This document shows, piece after piece, positions 35,601 to 62,500 of a DNA stretch of 64,000 nucleotides (position 1 is its first letter; each line of letters begins with the position of its first letter). Source of the DNA: Scatophagus argus (lineage: Eukaryota; Chordata; Actinopteri; Scatophagidae); contig NC_058496.1 in NCBI RefSeq assembly GCF_020382885.2, forward strand, positions 7,556,501-7,620,500, given 5' to 3'. The position numbers were made by a program, and so were the translations under genes. Under the pieces are notes generated by a model. It saw only the letters and a program-made list of their open reading frames with translations, made no database searches and was not told the origin of the DNA.

Positions 35601-36345
35601 AGGGTAGATGCCTTTAAGGATGCACAATCGTCTGAAAATCAAAGAGATCAGAAATTACTTATACTGACTTGTTTCCACTTCATTCTCATTCTGCTCATCC
35701 TCTCTGCTACGCCAGAAGTCGCTGACTATATTACATATTATTATTAATTATTATTATTAATATTACAAACATCTCTCTGTGTAATTCAACTCAAGAGCAT
35801 CAAACTATAGCCCCTGAAGATGCCCTCAAAAACTGTTTAAATAGGACTAACCATTATAACCTAAGTATGTTGCAGAATCATTGCTTTAATGTTAACTATG
35901 CGTACCCAATAAATTTACAACGCACTGTTTATCGATTTAAAATCACAGAAAAGATTGCATGCATATCGCATAACTCTGGCTCATAACGGATTTACAAGTA
36001 ACGTGGTAGCGTTACCTGAAGTCTGGGAGGCTCAGCTGTAACTTCTTGCGAGCTTTGTTTCTGGTGATGTAGTTGGTGGCAGAGCCCCTCTCAAACTGGA
36101 AAACAAGAACAAGTCATCGCATCAAATTACAACCAACAATATGACTTCAATTCATCATCGGGTTAACTAAATGCTTTGACTGTAAACGCTCATCTGCATC
36201 TAACAGATTTTAGTGTTGCAAAAAAAACAAACTACAGCTAGCTCCAGTAGCTAACTAGCTAACCGTGATACTACGGCAGTTAATGTGCCTGAGCCTAACA
36301 TCGACCGCCGGCAACTCTTACCTTTTTCTTCTGAAGGCCCCCCAT
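29635..36345 (-). CDS. pes1: Pescadillo homologue 1 (PeBoW complex, ribosome biogenesis)
   Basis: Fifteen exons give 583 residues: 36322-36345, 36016-36095, 35478-35631, 35243-35352, 34842-35013, 34623-34712, 34174-34290, 33851-33928, 32701-32790, 31688-31818, 31456-31581, 30669-30853, 30225-30376, 29966-30133, 29635-29709. Pes1 joins Bop1 and Wdr12 in the nucleolus and is needed for 28S/5.8S rRNA maturation and the 60S subunit. The N-terminal pescadillo domain fills residues 1-285 ([39 protein letters not shown]). A BRCT domain lies at about 320-412 (FGGEV ... [18 protein letters not shown]). Exon 13 encodes an almost pure Glu/Asp run at about 456-490, and a lysine-rich tail follows. All exon phases agree and the length equals typical fish and mammal Pes1 (human 588). 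The p2rx2 gene starts 706 bases away on the other strand. Confidence 0.98.
32950..33440 (+). mobile_element. Tc1/mariner-like element fragment with transposase C-terminal remnant
   Basis: The left end reads TATAGACAAAAGTATTGGGA, the terminal inverted repeat of a common fish Tc1-like family. Downstream, the frame at 33159-33418 encodes the transposase C-terminal signature [13 protein letters not shown], then [10 protein letters not shown] and [15 protein letters not shown]. The matching right inverted repeat is not found after about 33430, so the copy is truncated on the right and much of the N-terminal transposase is missing. It sits in pes1 intron 8 on the strand opposite pes1. It is immobile by itself. 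Confidence 0.8.
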
Positions 36346-37050
36346 TTACAATTTATATGTGACCCTCCACACCAGTTTGGGAAATTTTAACTGTCAACAA
36401 AATAAGCACTTAACGAGCGAATACAACGACAGCTACCAACACCAGCAACCGATGCACGTGTCGTTTGACATGCGCGGAGGAGGCGGTGCGACGCGAGCAC
36501 AAATTAGGACCCAGATGAGGGTTCGGCCGTTTGTCCGCCTGTGTAAAAAAGTGAACAAACAAACAAAAAGCTCTGTCTCTCTTTAAACATAATTGTAAGG
36601 TGTCTCATTAAATATGGCATGCCATATGTATCAACATAATGCACTCTTATGTTTAGTTTGTCTGCACTAATGCCTCCAGAATAAATTTTTATTTAATTGC
36701 ATTTTTAGATCAATACAGGGAACAAACAACATAATTAAATATTTTCGAACTATTCAGGAAAATGTTAAAAAAAGATGTATTAAAATAAGTGGCAAAGCTT
36801 TAAACACGGTTTCACATTGTTCAAGTTTTAGGTTTTATCAACTGGAGGCAATAACAAAAACGCATAACTCATCCACCTCTGAGCCCCACCCCCTTTTCTT
36901 CTCTATCTCCACTTGGTGCCAAGGATGCTCGAGAGTAATGCACACTAGAGCTGTGCAGGAGCAGAGAGTGAGGGAAAACAAAGTGAGAGAAATCAAAAGA
37001 TAGATACAGGGAGACAGAATCACAAATAAATTAGATTTTTCACAGACAGT
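36346..37050. other. Shared 5' flank of pes1 and p2rx2
   Basis: The two genes diverge from this 705-base gap. The pes1 side (36346-36550) is richer in GC and CpG, as expected for a housekeeping promoter; the p2rx2 side is AT-rich. No gene lies inside. Confidence 0.5.
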
Positions 37051-40000
37051 ATGTGTGAATTGTTTCATAAGTTCATAATGGGTCTACATGGCTCTATAAA
37101 GGACTATTTTCTTGGCTTCTTGGACTATGAGACACCAAAAGTGATGGTGGTTAAAAACAAAACTCTTGGAGTTATATACAGAGGAGTGCAGTGTCTTGTG
37201 ATCACCTATTTCATCTGGTAAGCTTCATCTTTCTGCAGGCTGCTTGCATGCCCACTGTATTTGCTAAAAAAGGACAATCTACTAGACTGAAAGGATCTGG
37301 TAACTTTACCGATACATCAGTCATCAGACAATGTATTATGTATGTGTCTTATATTAGTTTTGGTGCTTCTTTTAGGTAACTACGGATTTTTCAAACTCAC
37401 AAATTGTCGGAAATGCTTCTCATTCGTGATTCACTGAAAACAGATAAACACCATGATTTCTGGAAGCATAACTGATGTCAAAAATTATTAGTTAGTCTTT
37501 CCTTGATGCTTTTATTTTGTGATGATCTTATTATTCATCTTATTGTTTCAAATTCTAAAACAATTCTTAGAAGAATACTTGAGTTCAGAGTGCGTCATCT
37601 TTACTTCTTCTCTTGGCCTCAGAAAAAAGGGATGAACAGATTCGGGGTAATCTGATACCTCCAATATCAACTGACGTCATGACAGAAAATGTGATATTGA
37701 GTGTGTCTGTTCTACCACCCTGAAGGTATGTCTTTATAAGTCAGAAAGCCTACCAAGAGAGTGAAACCCATCCGGAGAGCTCAGTTTACACGCTCATGAA
37801 AGGCACCGCAGTTCATGGAGATGATGTCTTGGACACTGTGGAGTACGCGCGACCATCAGAGGTTAATCCAGAACAAATTCTGCAGTGCAAAATTTCACCT
37901 CCTATGCTCTGTCAGCGTCATTATGACTTCACAGCAGACTTTACCCTGCTGACTAATTGGATCTTTGTGGCTTTTCACACAGGGCGGTGATGTGATCAGT
38001 ACAATACTGAGACGGGAAGTTACATATGATCAGATGCAAGGAACCTGCGCTGAGGTGAGAGGCTGACAAAAGCTTTCTTGGCAATAACAGCTACTAAAAT
38101 GCAGTTACCACAGACACATTTCCCATGATTGAAAATCTGTTTTATTTCAGCATTTCAATGTTGCCAATGCCAACTGTACAACAGACTCTGACTGTGTCCA
38201 GGGAGAAGTTAACTTTGATGGCCACGGTACTGTTCTGACTCCTCTCAAATTCTTAATTCAAGCTTGGTTAGTCTGTATTTGCTACAGTTTCTTAGTTATC
38301 TGTTTTAAACACTTTCTTGCAGGTAGAAGGACTGGAAAATGTGTTCAGTACTACAACCACACCTTCAAAACCTGTGAGATCCAAACTTGGTGTCCTATTG
38401 AGGAGTATGCTGTTGTAAGGTAAGGCAGATGTTAGATAATATCTGCAAAGCTGACTGCTCAAGTTCAGGTCGATTTTATGTGGGTAACCCAAAGGAAAAA
38501 GAAAAGGAAAAGATAAGTCCCCAAATATGTTAACTGTAAACTTAATAAGAAACGAGGGGACATAAAGCCAGAGAATCTAGTAATCTTGTGCACAATCCGC
38601 AAGTGCAGAAGTAAAATATGGAAAATAAACCAGCCCACAGTACATTAACAGTACATTACATTATTAGCAACACATTAGATTCAGACAGCTAGGTTTGGTC
38701 AACAGATAATGCTCCGCCAAAGGCATCTGGGGAGCAGATGGAAGAAGCGTGTTCTGCTTGAACAGACATCTGACAAAATGGTGGATGTGTCGGTTAAACT
38801 GCTGCAGAACCGTGTGGGTGAATACGATACGAATGCTCTGACTGGTGGGTGTCTTTCACAGAGAACCAGCATTAGTAGAGGCCATCAATTTCACCGTGTT
38901 CATCAGGAACTCCATCCACTTCCCTAAATTTAAAGTGCTAAGGTAGAGTACCTCCACACAAACACACACGCACACACGCACACTTGGGCCAGCATTTCTG
39001 GACATTGGAAGACATATAGTTCTGTTCTTGTCGCTGGCAGGGGAAACATCAAAGATGCTTCAAACAAGCGTGACATGCAGAAATACCTCAACAAGTGTCA
39101 TTATGACGAGGACAAAGAGCCCTACTGTCCAAACTTCCGTCTGGGCTACATAGCAGAACAAGCAAGGGAGAATTTCAGTGAGCTCTGCAGGACTGTGAGT
39201 ATGAGTTCTGCTATGCAAAAATGGGCTAATGTTTTAATTCATAAAGATTTCTTACTCTAGAAAATATTGAGAAAAATAGATTTTGATGATGGAACATGGA
39301 TATGTTAAAAATGACCCACTTTGTGGTCATGTAGCATTGTTTAAGTCCGTTGCTATTTTTCCTCAGGGAGGAGTGATTGGGGTTTTCATCAACTGGAAGT
39401 GTAATCTGGACATTGATCCTTCACACTGTAAACCTACATATGCCTTCCGTCGCCTTGCTCTACGTAGGGATCAGGTCAACTCTGGTTACTATTACAGGTG
39501 AGCTTTTTGCATCAGTATTTTAAACTGTGTATGTCATGTTATCTTATAGTGACTTCCCTCAGCTTTACCTTTGTGGTTTTCTGTGTAATTGTCCAGGTTT
39601 GCCAAATATTACAACAAAGACGGGGTCGAGTCGCGGACACTCATCAAGGCCTATGGTATCCGTCTGGATGTCATAGTTCACGGACATGTAAATGGATTCT
39701 TGGTCATCACTGCAATTTAAGTTAAGCACACTGTGTTGTTGTTGTGCTCACTGTCATTATATTATTTGCATTTCTTTTTCAGGCTGGTAAATTCAGCCCC
39801 ATCCCAACCATCATCAGCACGGTGACAGCTATGACTTCAGTCGGGATTGTGAGTAATTACTACATTATTTTCTCATCTTGAGACTTTCAAGTAACAAACA
39901 CTCTTTCTACCACAAACAGTTTTTCTCTTTTAATTTCAACCATCTAGTGTACCCTCATCTGTGACTGGATCATGCTGACATTTATTGACAAGAACGAAGT

Positions 40001-40772
40001 CTACAGCGAGAGAAAGTTTGATGAAGTGAGTGAAAGATATCACATAATCAATTTTGACACGTGGGCTCATCTGCATTCAGGGCCGTCTGAGGATGCTGAT
40101 GAAGAAAAGTTTTATATCTCACAGGATAGATAATAACATGACAACAACCAGTTTTTAAGAATATGTACAAATGTGATTAAGTACTTGTTGTGGTAACACT
40201 TCACAGTATGGTACACAAAATGTTGAGTAGTTACCATGGAACGAGTAATGAGCAAATCTAATGATTGCCTCTTCAATGAAAAGTACATTTTAGAGACAAC
40301 AGGGTTCCCCGAAAAATATGAGAATTTTCTGAACAATGTGTAGGCCTTTTTCACAGAAATAAATCATGAAAATAGTAGTAGCTAAATTCATTTTAGCTGC
40401 TTTGGTCTTAGGTTTCAGATATTGTGCATGCTGGCTTGCTGTCACACTTTCATGGCTTTCTGGGACGTTTTAATTGAACAAGGCAAGGCAAGCTTATTTG
40501 AATTGCAACATTCAGCGGCAAGTCAATTCATAATGTTTTATGAAAAACCTAAGAAAGACACATAAAATGTCTGAACTACTCTGGCTCTGCGGTGTGTCTT
40601 TGTTTCTGCAGAATGATTGTCTCTATTTTTCATGTGTAAATATATTTAAGTGAAGGGTATCTGTCCTCTGCAGGTTGTCAAGGAGCCCAAAGAGCCCATT
40701 TCCACCGAGCTCAGCTACATCACCAGCTATGGCTCAAACCATTCAGACCTGTCAGACGGCGTACCGCTGTAA
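37051..40772 (+). CDS. p2rx2: P2X purinoceptor 2, ATP-gated cation channel subunit
   Basis: Twelve exons give 415 residues: 37051-37217, 37726-37861, 37983-38054, 38151-38226, 38323-38419, 38862-38942, 39041-39194, 39367-39497, 39597-39687, 39783-39848, 39948-40025, 40674-40772. P2X subunits form trimeric cation channels opened by extracellular ATP. TM1 is at about 40-60 and TM2 at about 344-369; the ten ectodomain cysteines are present, and the tail has the YSERK membrane-retention motif (YxxxK). P2X2 rather than another subtype is supported by [16 protein letters not shown] and by the adjacent tail-to-tail pole gene, as in human 12q24.33. Odd points: the first ATP-site lysine of the TKVKG motif is leucine (TLMKG, L79; K81 kept) and NFR is YYR (303-305), while the LIKAYG lysine (K322) is kept. 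The cytoplasmic tail is shorter than in human. A later start at M10 is possible. Confidence 0.95.
40477..40560 (+). repeat. Teleost interspersed repeat fragment in p2rx2 intron 11
   Basis: The string AAGGCAAGGCAAGCTTATTTG followed by a CA-rich stretch and CAAGTCAATTCA resembles a very common fish short repeat. Only about 80 bases are recognisable and the family name is uncertain. Confidence 0.4.
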
Positions 40773-42510
40773 CCTCTTCACTGCTGCCTCAGTTTGCGCT
40801 TGCCAAGAGTATGGACTCTTCTGTCAGCGGCCTGTGGCAGCAGGACGGCAGCTCTGAGGGGTTTCTCAGGTGTCTGCAACAGCTCAGTTATGGACTGCCA
40901 GCAGTCGCTATGCTGTTTTTAGTGGGAATATAAATGGACAGAACTGCTGTAATGAGGAGCATCTGAAAGACAGCTGGCCCTCTTAAAGTCTCTGCCTGTG
41001 GGTGGACTCGGTTCATATATCAGATCAAGCCTTGATGGACCCCAACTGTAGGACAACACGATTAATTGTTTCTCTGTCACTTGAGATGACTTCAGTAAGA
41101 CCACTTAGGAAATGTGTTAATCTTCTCAGTATGTCTTTTATCAGCTTGAGTTTTAGACATAAGAATTACCATAACAATATATAAAAGAAAAGTTGACCTC
41201 TTCTTCTTATAAATTCTGCACAATTACAAACATAAAACTGCACTTCATGTTTGAAAAATATAAAATAATATGCTGCTTCATTTTGATCATCTTTCGAACT
41301 GATGCGTTCAGCCTAACTAGATGATACAGGAGGAAACAGCCAGAACACGCACAAGGAGAGCAATGAGCCATAATCAGATAAGGGAGACATTTCCTATAAA
41401 ATGCTTTCTCTAACAAGATTGTGGGGAAGTGTGAATCCATCTGGAAGCCTGAGAGGCATACAAATGCCAGTGGTGAAGAGACTTATGTCTGACAGATCGA
41501 TATCCCCCCATGATGGATGAAGGAGCACAATAGACAGTGACATGTTAGTGTTTTTGACATGTGCAGAGCCAAAAATTCATGTGCCTTAAAAGGTAGTGCT
41601 TATGTTAATCAGTTTTACTACTCAGCTTTAGTCACAGACCCTTTAAGTACTTCTGCATTCATTCCTGCATTTGTCCAAGTGCAGTATGTGTTAGTGAGAA
41701 GCTCTAAGGAGAATCTAATTGTGCCTCAAATCAGTCTGAAATGTGATTACTTGTGTAGGAGACACCCATCTGCAGGGCAATAAGGTTAAAGCGATGGAGG
41801 TGCATGGGTTAAGATTATTGTGATACGGACTTGCTCACTGCAATCGCCAACAAATGATTTTCACACCTTCAGTAAGTATCCATCCAGAAACAGCTGATCT
41901 TTTTTATTATCACTGTGAAAAATGCTCAGTCTGATTCTGACTGGCCCAATAATTCCTCAAACACGTAAATCAAACACAGAAAAGAATCACAATTGCCCAC
42001 CAAAGAAAAAGTTTGACGATTAACGATTATGTAGCTTGTGATAAAGCAGCCTAATGAGTTTCACTGTTTAAATGGGGGGTAAAGTCAGGGCAGTTCAGGT
42101 CTCAAGCTGTGTGGACAGCACAACAGGCACATAAGCGCCAAGTGAGGAGGAAGCTCAATTAAGCAAGTGTGACTGCTGATTAATGAAGAACCCCAGAGTG
42201 GATGGCACTCGGGACATTTATGCTTCCTCCCTTTGTGGCAGATGACAAAGTAATTGAGCAGTAAAGACATTCAGGCTCATGGTAAGAACATTTGGAAATA
42301 CATTTATTAACAGTCAAAATTTGAAATTCATGTACATACATAATTTTATCGCGACACTTCAAATATATCTACAGTCAAGACTTTTTTCATCCAACATGCC
42401 TCACCAGAGTCCTGACAACGCAATTCAAACAGACAACATCAAGGCTGAAGAACAAGAATAACAACGTTCACAGATGCAGCTGAGGCAGCGTTGGAGGGCA
42501 GATGTCACAT
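40773..42510. other. 3' flanks of p2rx2 and pole (convergent)
   Basis: The two genes end toward each other here. The pole 3' untranslated region likely ends near a minus-strand AATAAA at 42303-42308, about 200 bases past its stop. No canonical plus-strand AATAAA was found close to the p2rx2 stop. No other gene is seen. Confidence 0.5.
42303..42308 (-). promoter_or_regulatory. Likely pole polyadenylation signal
   Basis: AATAAA on the minus strand lies about 200 bases downstream of the pole stop codon. Confidence 0.5.
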
Positions 42511-56691
<14,181 letters not shown>

Positions 56692-59425
56692 CTTTTCTTG
56701 TGGTCTGCCGGCTACAACGCGGAGAAATAAATTAAAGGCCCATTCACATTTAATAAATCTGTTGAATCTGGTTGTGAAATTGCTTCAAATGTCTTTCCTC
56801 TGGTTTTCTCTGTCACTGACACGGCGAGTGTTTTCTTATTTTGGCGCGTTCCGGCAGTTGCCGCGAGAGCAGCGCGGAGAGAAGGAAGCACGAAGATCGT
56901 TTAGCTAAAACGATGAGTCGCGAAAACCGAACGTTTTGCACCCGTTGAAGGGCTGTGAGGAGGCTAACTAGCACGGCACCACTAATCAGGTAAACATTGT
57001 TTTTACGCGTGTGCCCACAGGAGATAGTAAAGTAAAGTAAAGTAAGAAGCCACGCTCTTAAAATGTTCCTCAGATTTGAGAAGCAATGTTCTAGTCATGA
57101 AAAAAAACTTAACCGATTATTAAAACAGGTTACAATTAATTTAACAGACAAATCCTTTCAGCTGTACTCGCACATTTTCATAATGTTTTGCATACAAAAA
57201 ACAAAACAAAACCACAAAAAAATTAAAATAACTAGTAAAGCTGTCAAATACCCTGACTGTAGTTGAGCCTTTTTGATTTTTATATTTTTTTTCTGAACTG
57301 CAATGAAGTTGAAGTCAAAAGTAGCATTAGAACAAAATGCTCATGTAAAGTTAAAATCCTTAAAATCTGACTAAATGTACTTGGTAGGTAGTTGCATCCC
57401 ACCAGCGCACAAGGCACATAACCCGCTAACTATAACTAACCATAACTATTTTTTATTCATCCCATTTTACACGAACGCAGCAGAGAGTTTCAGGGACCGC
57501 GTACTTTTGCAGACCTTTTAGGTCGGCTTCCTACTGCTGTTTTTACCCACAGACTGAAACATCTTCTTCTTACACGATCTTCGAACGCTCTCCTCCTTCC
57601 TGGGAGGAGCTTGAACCCCCCTACCCCAACATATGTTTACTATGCCAGAGAGGAGGAGGTGTTGGACGGTTGGGGTCTGAGAGGAACTGGTGTGGTGGTA
57701 CGTTTTGCTTTGACATTTGCTGCAGCTGTCATGAAAATTATTATAATGAACATGTTAATAGTAGTGCGGTTGACGTTGAGTTTGAGGTCTCGGAGGAGAT
57801 AAACAAAGAGTGAAGAAAGTAGTTTACTCTGTTTTGTGTGAAGTTATTGAAAAATCAGTGGTTCTGTTGTCAGCTAGCTCGTTAGCCTGGTGTGTTAACA
57901 TTAAACGTAGCAGCAGCAACAACAACGACTGAGCAGTGTTGTCCGTTATCTGTAGTGGTGAGTGTAAATGACACGTTTTTTACAATCTAATACCGCTTTT
58001 TCAAATTGGCTTCAACCATTTGCACCTTAAATATATCTTACTTCCAAAAGTGGACCTCATATCTCATGTTAAAAACAGGTTCATTTTCCCGTTGGGTCGA
58101 AGGTTTTGCACCCGTTTTTTTCTAGCAGAATTAACGTCCTGCTTTGCTTTTGCTTAGTGTTTGTTTGTGTTTCCTTTATATTTTGTGAGAAGAATACAGT
58201 ACAGTGGACTATGTTAAGGTCAGTTTGCAGCTGATAAGCCACGTTTAGTGTGTGGCTTATTGTGTCCACTTGACAGTCGGTTGAGGTCGGTATGGAAAAG
58301 GACAAGAATAAGTAAGTTTTTAACTTTCAGTGCTAGACGTAATGGCGTCCAAAAGACAAATTTGAAAGTGCTTTTAAAAATATGACACATGAAATTAAAA
58401 ATTCACAGAACCTTTATTACAAAAAGATATTCTCTTGGACATTGTACTCCATCTAAAAAGTGATGCCTCAGCCTTTCCTTTGTCAAAGTCAAAGTGGCTC
58501 CAGAGGACAAATGCCTCCTTGTCTGTGTATTCAGTGGCTCCTTCACATGGACTGGCCACTGATTTATTCTTAATTTTAATTTGAAATACAAACTTTGGCT
58601 GGTATGAGGGATCCATATTTGATTCACATCCTTTGTTATGGTTTCTTTATCGTGATGCCTGCACCTCCTCCTCCTCCTCCTCCTCGCCCTTCTTTCCCTC
58701 AGTGTTGACCTTTAGCCCAAATGAAGCAGCCGCATTTGGTTCTCATGTCAGCTGTCACAACCAGTCTGTTCTCTGAACGCTGGCTGGGAAATGTAGGCTG
58801 CCAGGCCCTGCTGACATATTAAATTGCACAAATATCTTGATTTGTTGATTTTTGTTGTTGATTTTTTTTAAGTACTCAAGGTCAATAAGAGTGTGCATAT
58901 GACTTTATGAATTTTAATTATTGCTTATAATAAAAATTTTAATGGTTACACTTAACAGAAAATATTTTTTTTTTTGTCTGGTTTTGTTATTACAGGTGCG
59001 AGCTGGTATCTCTGGTACCTGTTTTCTCTTATCTTTTGAAATTGAGCTGAATTTACGTGTTTTATCTCATGTTACCCAGCATGCCTCTGTTCCTGAGAGA
59101 GCTTTTGACCTCTGATCAGCTCAAGAGTAACGTCTTCAGACTAGAAGACAGCAGTGCTACATGGCATTAACATGCCGTTAATTTGGTTATTAAAGCATTT
59201 TGACAAAGATATATGCTTAGTGAGACATTTTACATTTAAAAAAAATAACCTTGTCAGTGCCCCACATTGGACAAATTATGAAAAAATAAAAAATAATATA
59301 TATTATATTATTGCCACAGAAGCTATTATTATGTAAGGTGAAAGATATGTCCGATGATGATCTTTTTTAAGCTGGCTTTCTTGTCTTGTGTGAGTTGTAA
59401 TACTCTGTTTGATGTGTTGTTGCAG
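56692..59425. other. Divergent 5' flanks of pole and acacb
   Basis: The pole promoter should lie just above 56691, and the acacb promoter and untranslated first exon(s) to its right. Possible plus-strand donors for a leader exon are TAGTG|GTGAGT near 57957 and AATAA|GTAAGT at about 58312; neither can be proved. No complete coding exon was recognised. Confidence 0.45.
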
Positions 59426-59435
59426 TCTCAGGAGG

Positions 59436-59507
59436 ATGTCTGTGAATGCTTCCATTTGCAGTTTTGGGATTAATCCTATGGATTTTGTTGCTGCTGTGGA
59501 GGATTAA
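59436..59507 (+). promoter_or_regulatory. Overlapping upstream open reading frame at the acacb start
   Basis: An ATG ten bases before the acacb ATG opens a 23-codon frame ([17 protein letters not shown]...) that overlaps the main frame and stops at 59507. Its context has A at -3, while the main ATG has T at -3 and C at +4. Whether it is translated depends on the unknown leader exon. Confidence 0.5.
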
Positions 59508-62500
59508 TACCAAGACAGCAGTGATGCCTGTGAAAGGAGAGGAATCTCCGTCGGGTGGTGGTCCGCCTGCAGACGAGGAGGACATGTCTGCCACACAGTC
59601 CTCTCATCCAGGCAAACATTTCCTGTCAACAGTTCCTACTACATCAACACACAATGAGGATAACAGGCCTCAGGTCAGCAGCTCCTCTGCAGGTCTTGAA
59701 ATCAAAACAGTGGACTCTGAGGCTCTACAGATGTCCCCTGAGGTAGATTCAGAAAAGCCGTCATTGTCATCAGCCACCCAGAAGCCTTCCAAAGCCAATG
59801 CTCCGATGCTCAGCTCAGGGCCCGAGGCGAGGGAACGCCTCAAGTTCATTCTCGGAGCGTCAGAGGATAACTCTTCAGACGAGGAAGGTCTAGTGGCCAA
59901 ACCTCCAAGCGGAGCTTCTCAGCCGCTGACCTCCAGCCACAAATGTTCTCCCGAGCGGGTTTCCTCTGCAGTGCAACAGTGCAGCTCCTCAAGCATCAAG
60001 TAAGATCTTGTTTCTCTTTAAGTGAATTTAATGTCAGCTGTTTAAGGCCAGGCATGTTTTCATCACTCCATCATGTGACATGGAAGCATCTCACTCACGT
60101 CAAATACTAGTGTGAATATAAACGGAGTTATTTAGCGTCACCACGCTCTCCATGCGCTGTCTGCTATCACCTGACTGCGCCGAGCTGACCTGTGTTATTG
60201 TCGCATACCAAACACCCTGGCACTATTATTGGAACAAGAGCCTCAACCAAATGACTTTGAGAGTTGTGGTGTGACTCTAGGTCACAACACAGCGGAATAA
60301 AACGCTTCTAGATTCTCCATAAATTTTTATTTTAACTTTATTTTTTTGGCACTGCATAGTGGACGGTTATTTTTATATCCAGCAATGGTATATGATATGA
60401 TTGTGGGTCAGAGGGGTTGTTTGGTGCACCCAGCTACGTGTTCAACTTGACATGCTTAATTGGATTAACTTATTCTGATGCATTAAGCTGTGCATCATGA
60501 AGTAGAGTAAGGTAAGGAATTTTCCTCTGCTAAATCTCAACTTTAGAGGCATGTACCTTCAGTTCAGCTGCATAATTTTGCAGCTGAAGCAAATGCACTT
60601 TTAAATAGTAATCAGTGGGGAAAAAATTTATTTTAATTTGTGTGTGCATGGAGGTTTGAGTGTTGACTCCAGATTTTACCTTGATGCTAGTTAATGTCTT
60701 TTATAAATGAAGTAGAATGAACATGTTTTTCCTGGTGTGGGCCTTCGCTCTGTCTGTGTATACTCGTAAGGAACAGTCTGTGATCTGTCACAGGGGATCT
60801 TCAGATTATTTTGCAGCAAATGTGGGAGGAGAAAAGGGAGGAAGTGCCGGAGAGGAACATTTTGTAGAGGTCCCTTTGTTTTGGTCCTACATTTTATAAT
60901 CTAGTTTCACTACTAAGGCACATGGGATAATAAAAAAGGCCTTACAATGGAGGGAAATGACTTATTCCCATATCTCCAAAGGTAAGAGCCTCGAAAAGCT
61001 TGATACTGATCTCTGTAATTTGATACTATTGCTGCAGTGTTTATTATGTGGACAGTTATCGCATACATACAGCTGAAGGAATGAAACCATGTATAATGAC
61101 TGCATGAAACAACGGCAGATACTCCAGCAACTTTTGCAGATGTTTTTGATATTTGTGAACCGGAAAGCTCGTTTGTGGGGCAATACAGCAGTTATGTAAG
61201 TTAACAGAGCTTGCCCTGGCACATGAAAGTTTGAGGAAATAAAGAAAAAAAACCCTCCGTAATGTTTACCCTACCGGAGGGAAATGGAAAACAGACCAGA
61301 GTAAGTTGACATGTTTTCGCACAAGTTGCAATCCTCCTCTTAGTTTCTACGTCAGATTTTATATCTGCGATGTCACGCTTCACGTCCTGGCAGAAGATCA
61401 AAAAGTGGATCAAATGTGCATGACACTGGAAAAGGTTATCAAAACTAGTTCCATAACGGAGTGTAATCAGTATTTGCAAAGTGAACAGTAAGTCTTAAGT
61501 TTAAAGTTCATGTACACTCAGACAGAATTGCACCCAACTTCACATCTTAGCTCACTGGTGCAACACAGGTGTTGCTCAGTGATATCTTGACATGGGACAA
61601 AATTTCTATGGTTGTGGTGCAATTGCGACGAGACTTTGGAATGAACAAGGTAGGAGCGAGCTGATAGTCGTGAACATAACATTAACTAGTTATTGCACTA
61701 ATTATTCAAATTATGTCTGACAAAACATTCAGTGAATTGTTTGGGTTTGTTGTCTGAGTCTAAAAAGTTTCTAAATGTGGCTTATTCTTTGTGCTTTAGT
61801 ACTGGTGGTATTTAGGTTATAAAGGATGCCAAACAGTAAGTGTGTCAATGAATTTCAGTTTTGCTGCTTTCAGATATGATGATTGAACTGCTCTTTTTTA
61901 AACAGGCGTCAGTCTGTAGTGAAACAGTAAAACAACATTGAAGGAGCCACATTTGTAACAGAAAAATGAAGCTCGTTTGACAGCCAGGTAGCAAAGTGTC
62001 TCATTAAATTCCTCGTGGACCACACTATTAGTGGTTAAAATACAGAAAGACTTGTAGACTCCACTGAACTCATATCAATAATTCTAAGCACCGCGTACAA
62101 TGTAGAATAACATAACCGTGGTGAAGAGCAGCAGTTAGGTGTGATTTTGAAGATAAGCTCGAAAATAAATGGGCTGATCCACAGTCTGTCTTTGCGTGTT
62201 GAGGAGAGAGACTGAACTTTGACTTAGGTTTTTGATTTTCAGTGCTGTCGTTCCATTGTAGTAGCTGCTGCTTGTCGTTTGTTCAGCTGTTTACCACCAT
62301 GGCTGTAGAGGATCTTTGTAGTCTGTTCTCTCTTCAAATCTGCTTGCATTGTGACGTTAACGAGGATAATGTGCAGCCTACATTTTCCTGGATTATTTAA
62401 AATATCTTGCAGCTGATACACAGAACAGAATACACCCAGGTTACTGTGTTTTGCTATGTCATTGGGAAAGAAAGCTAACCACAAGCTTTTCACTGCAGGC

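Noticed and set aside
38709-38927. 72-codon plus-strand frame in p2rx2 intron 5
   Set aside because: It looks protein-like in places but runs across the acceptor of exon 6 in another frame, and P2X needs no extra exon there.
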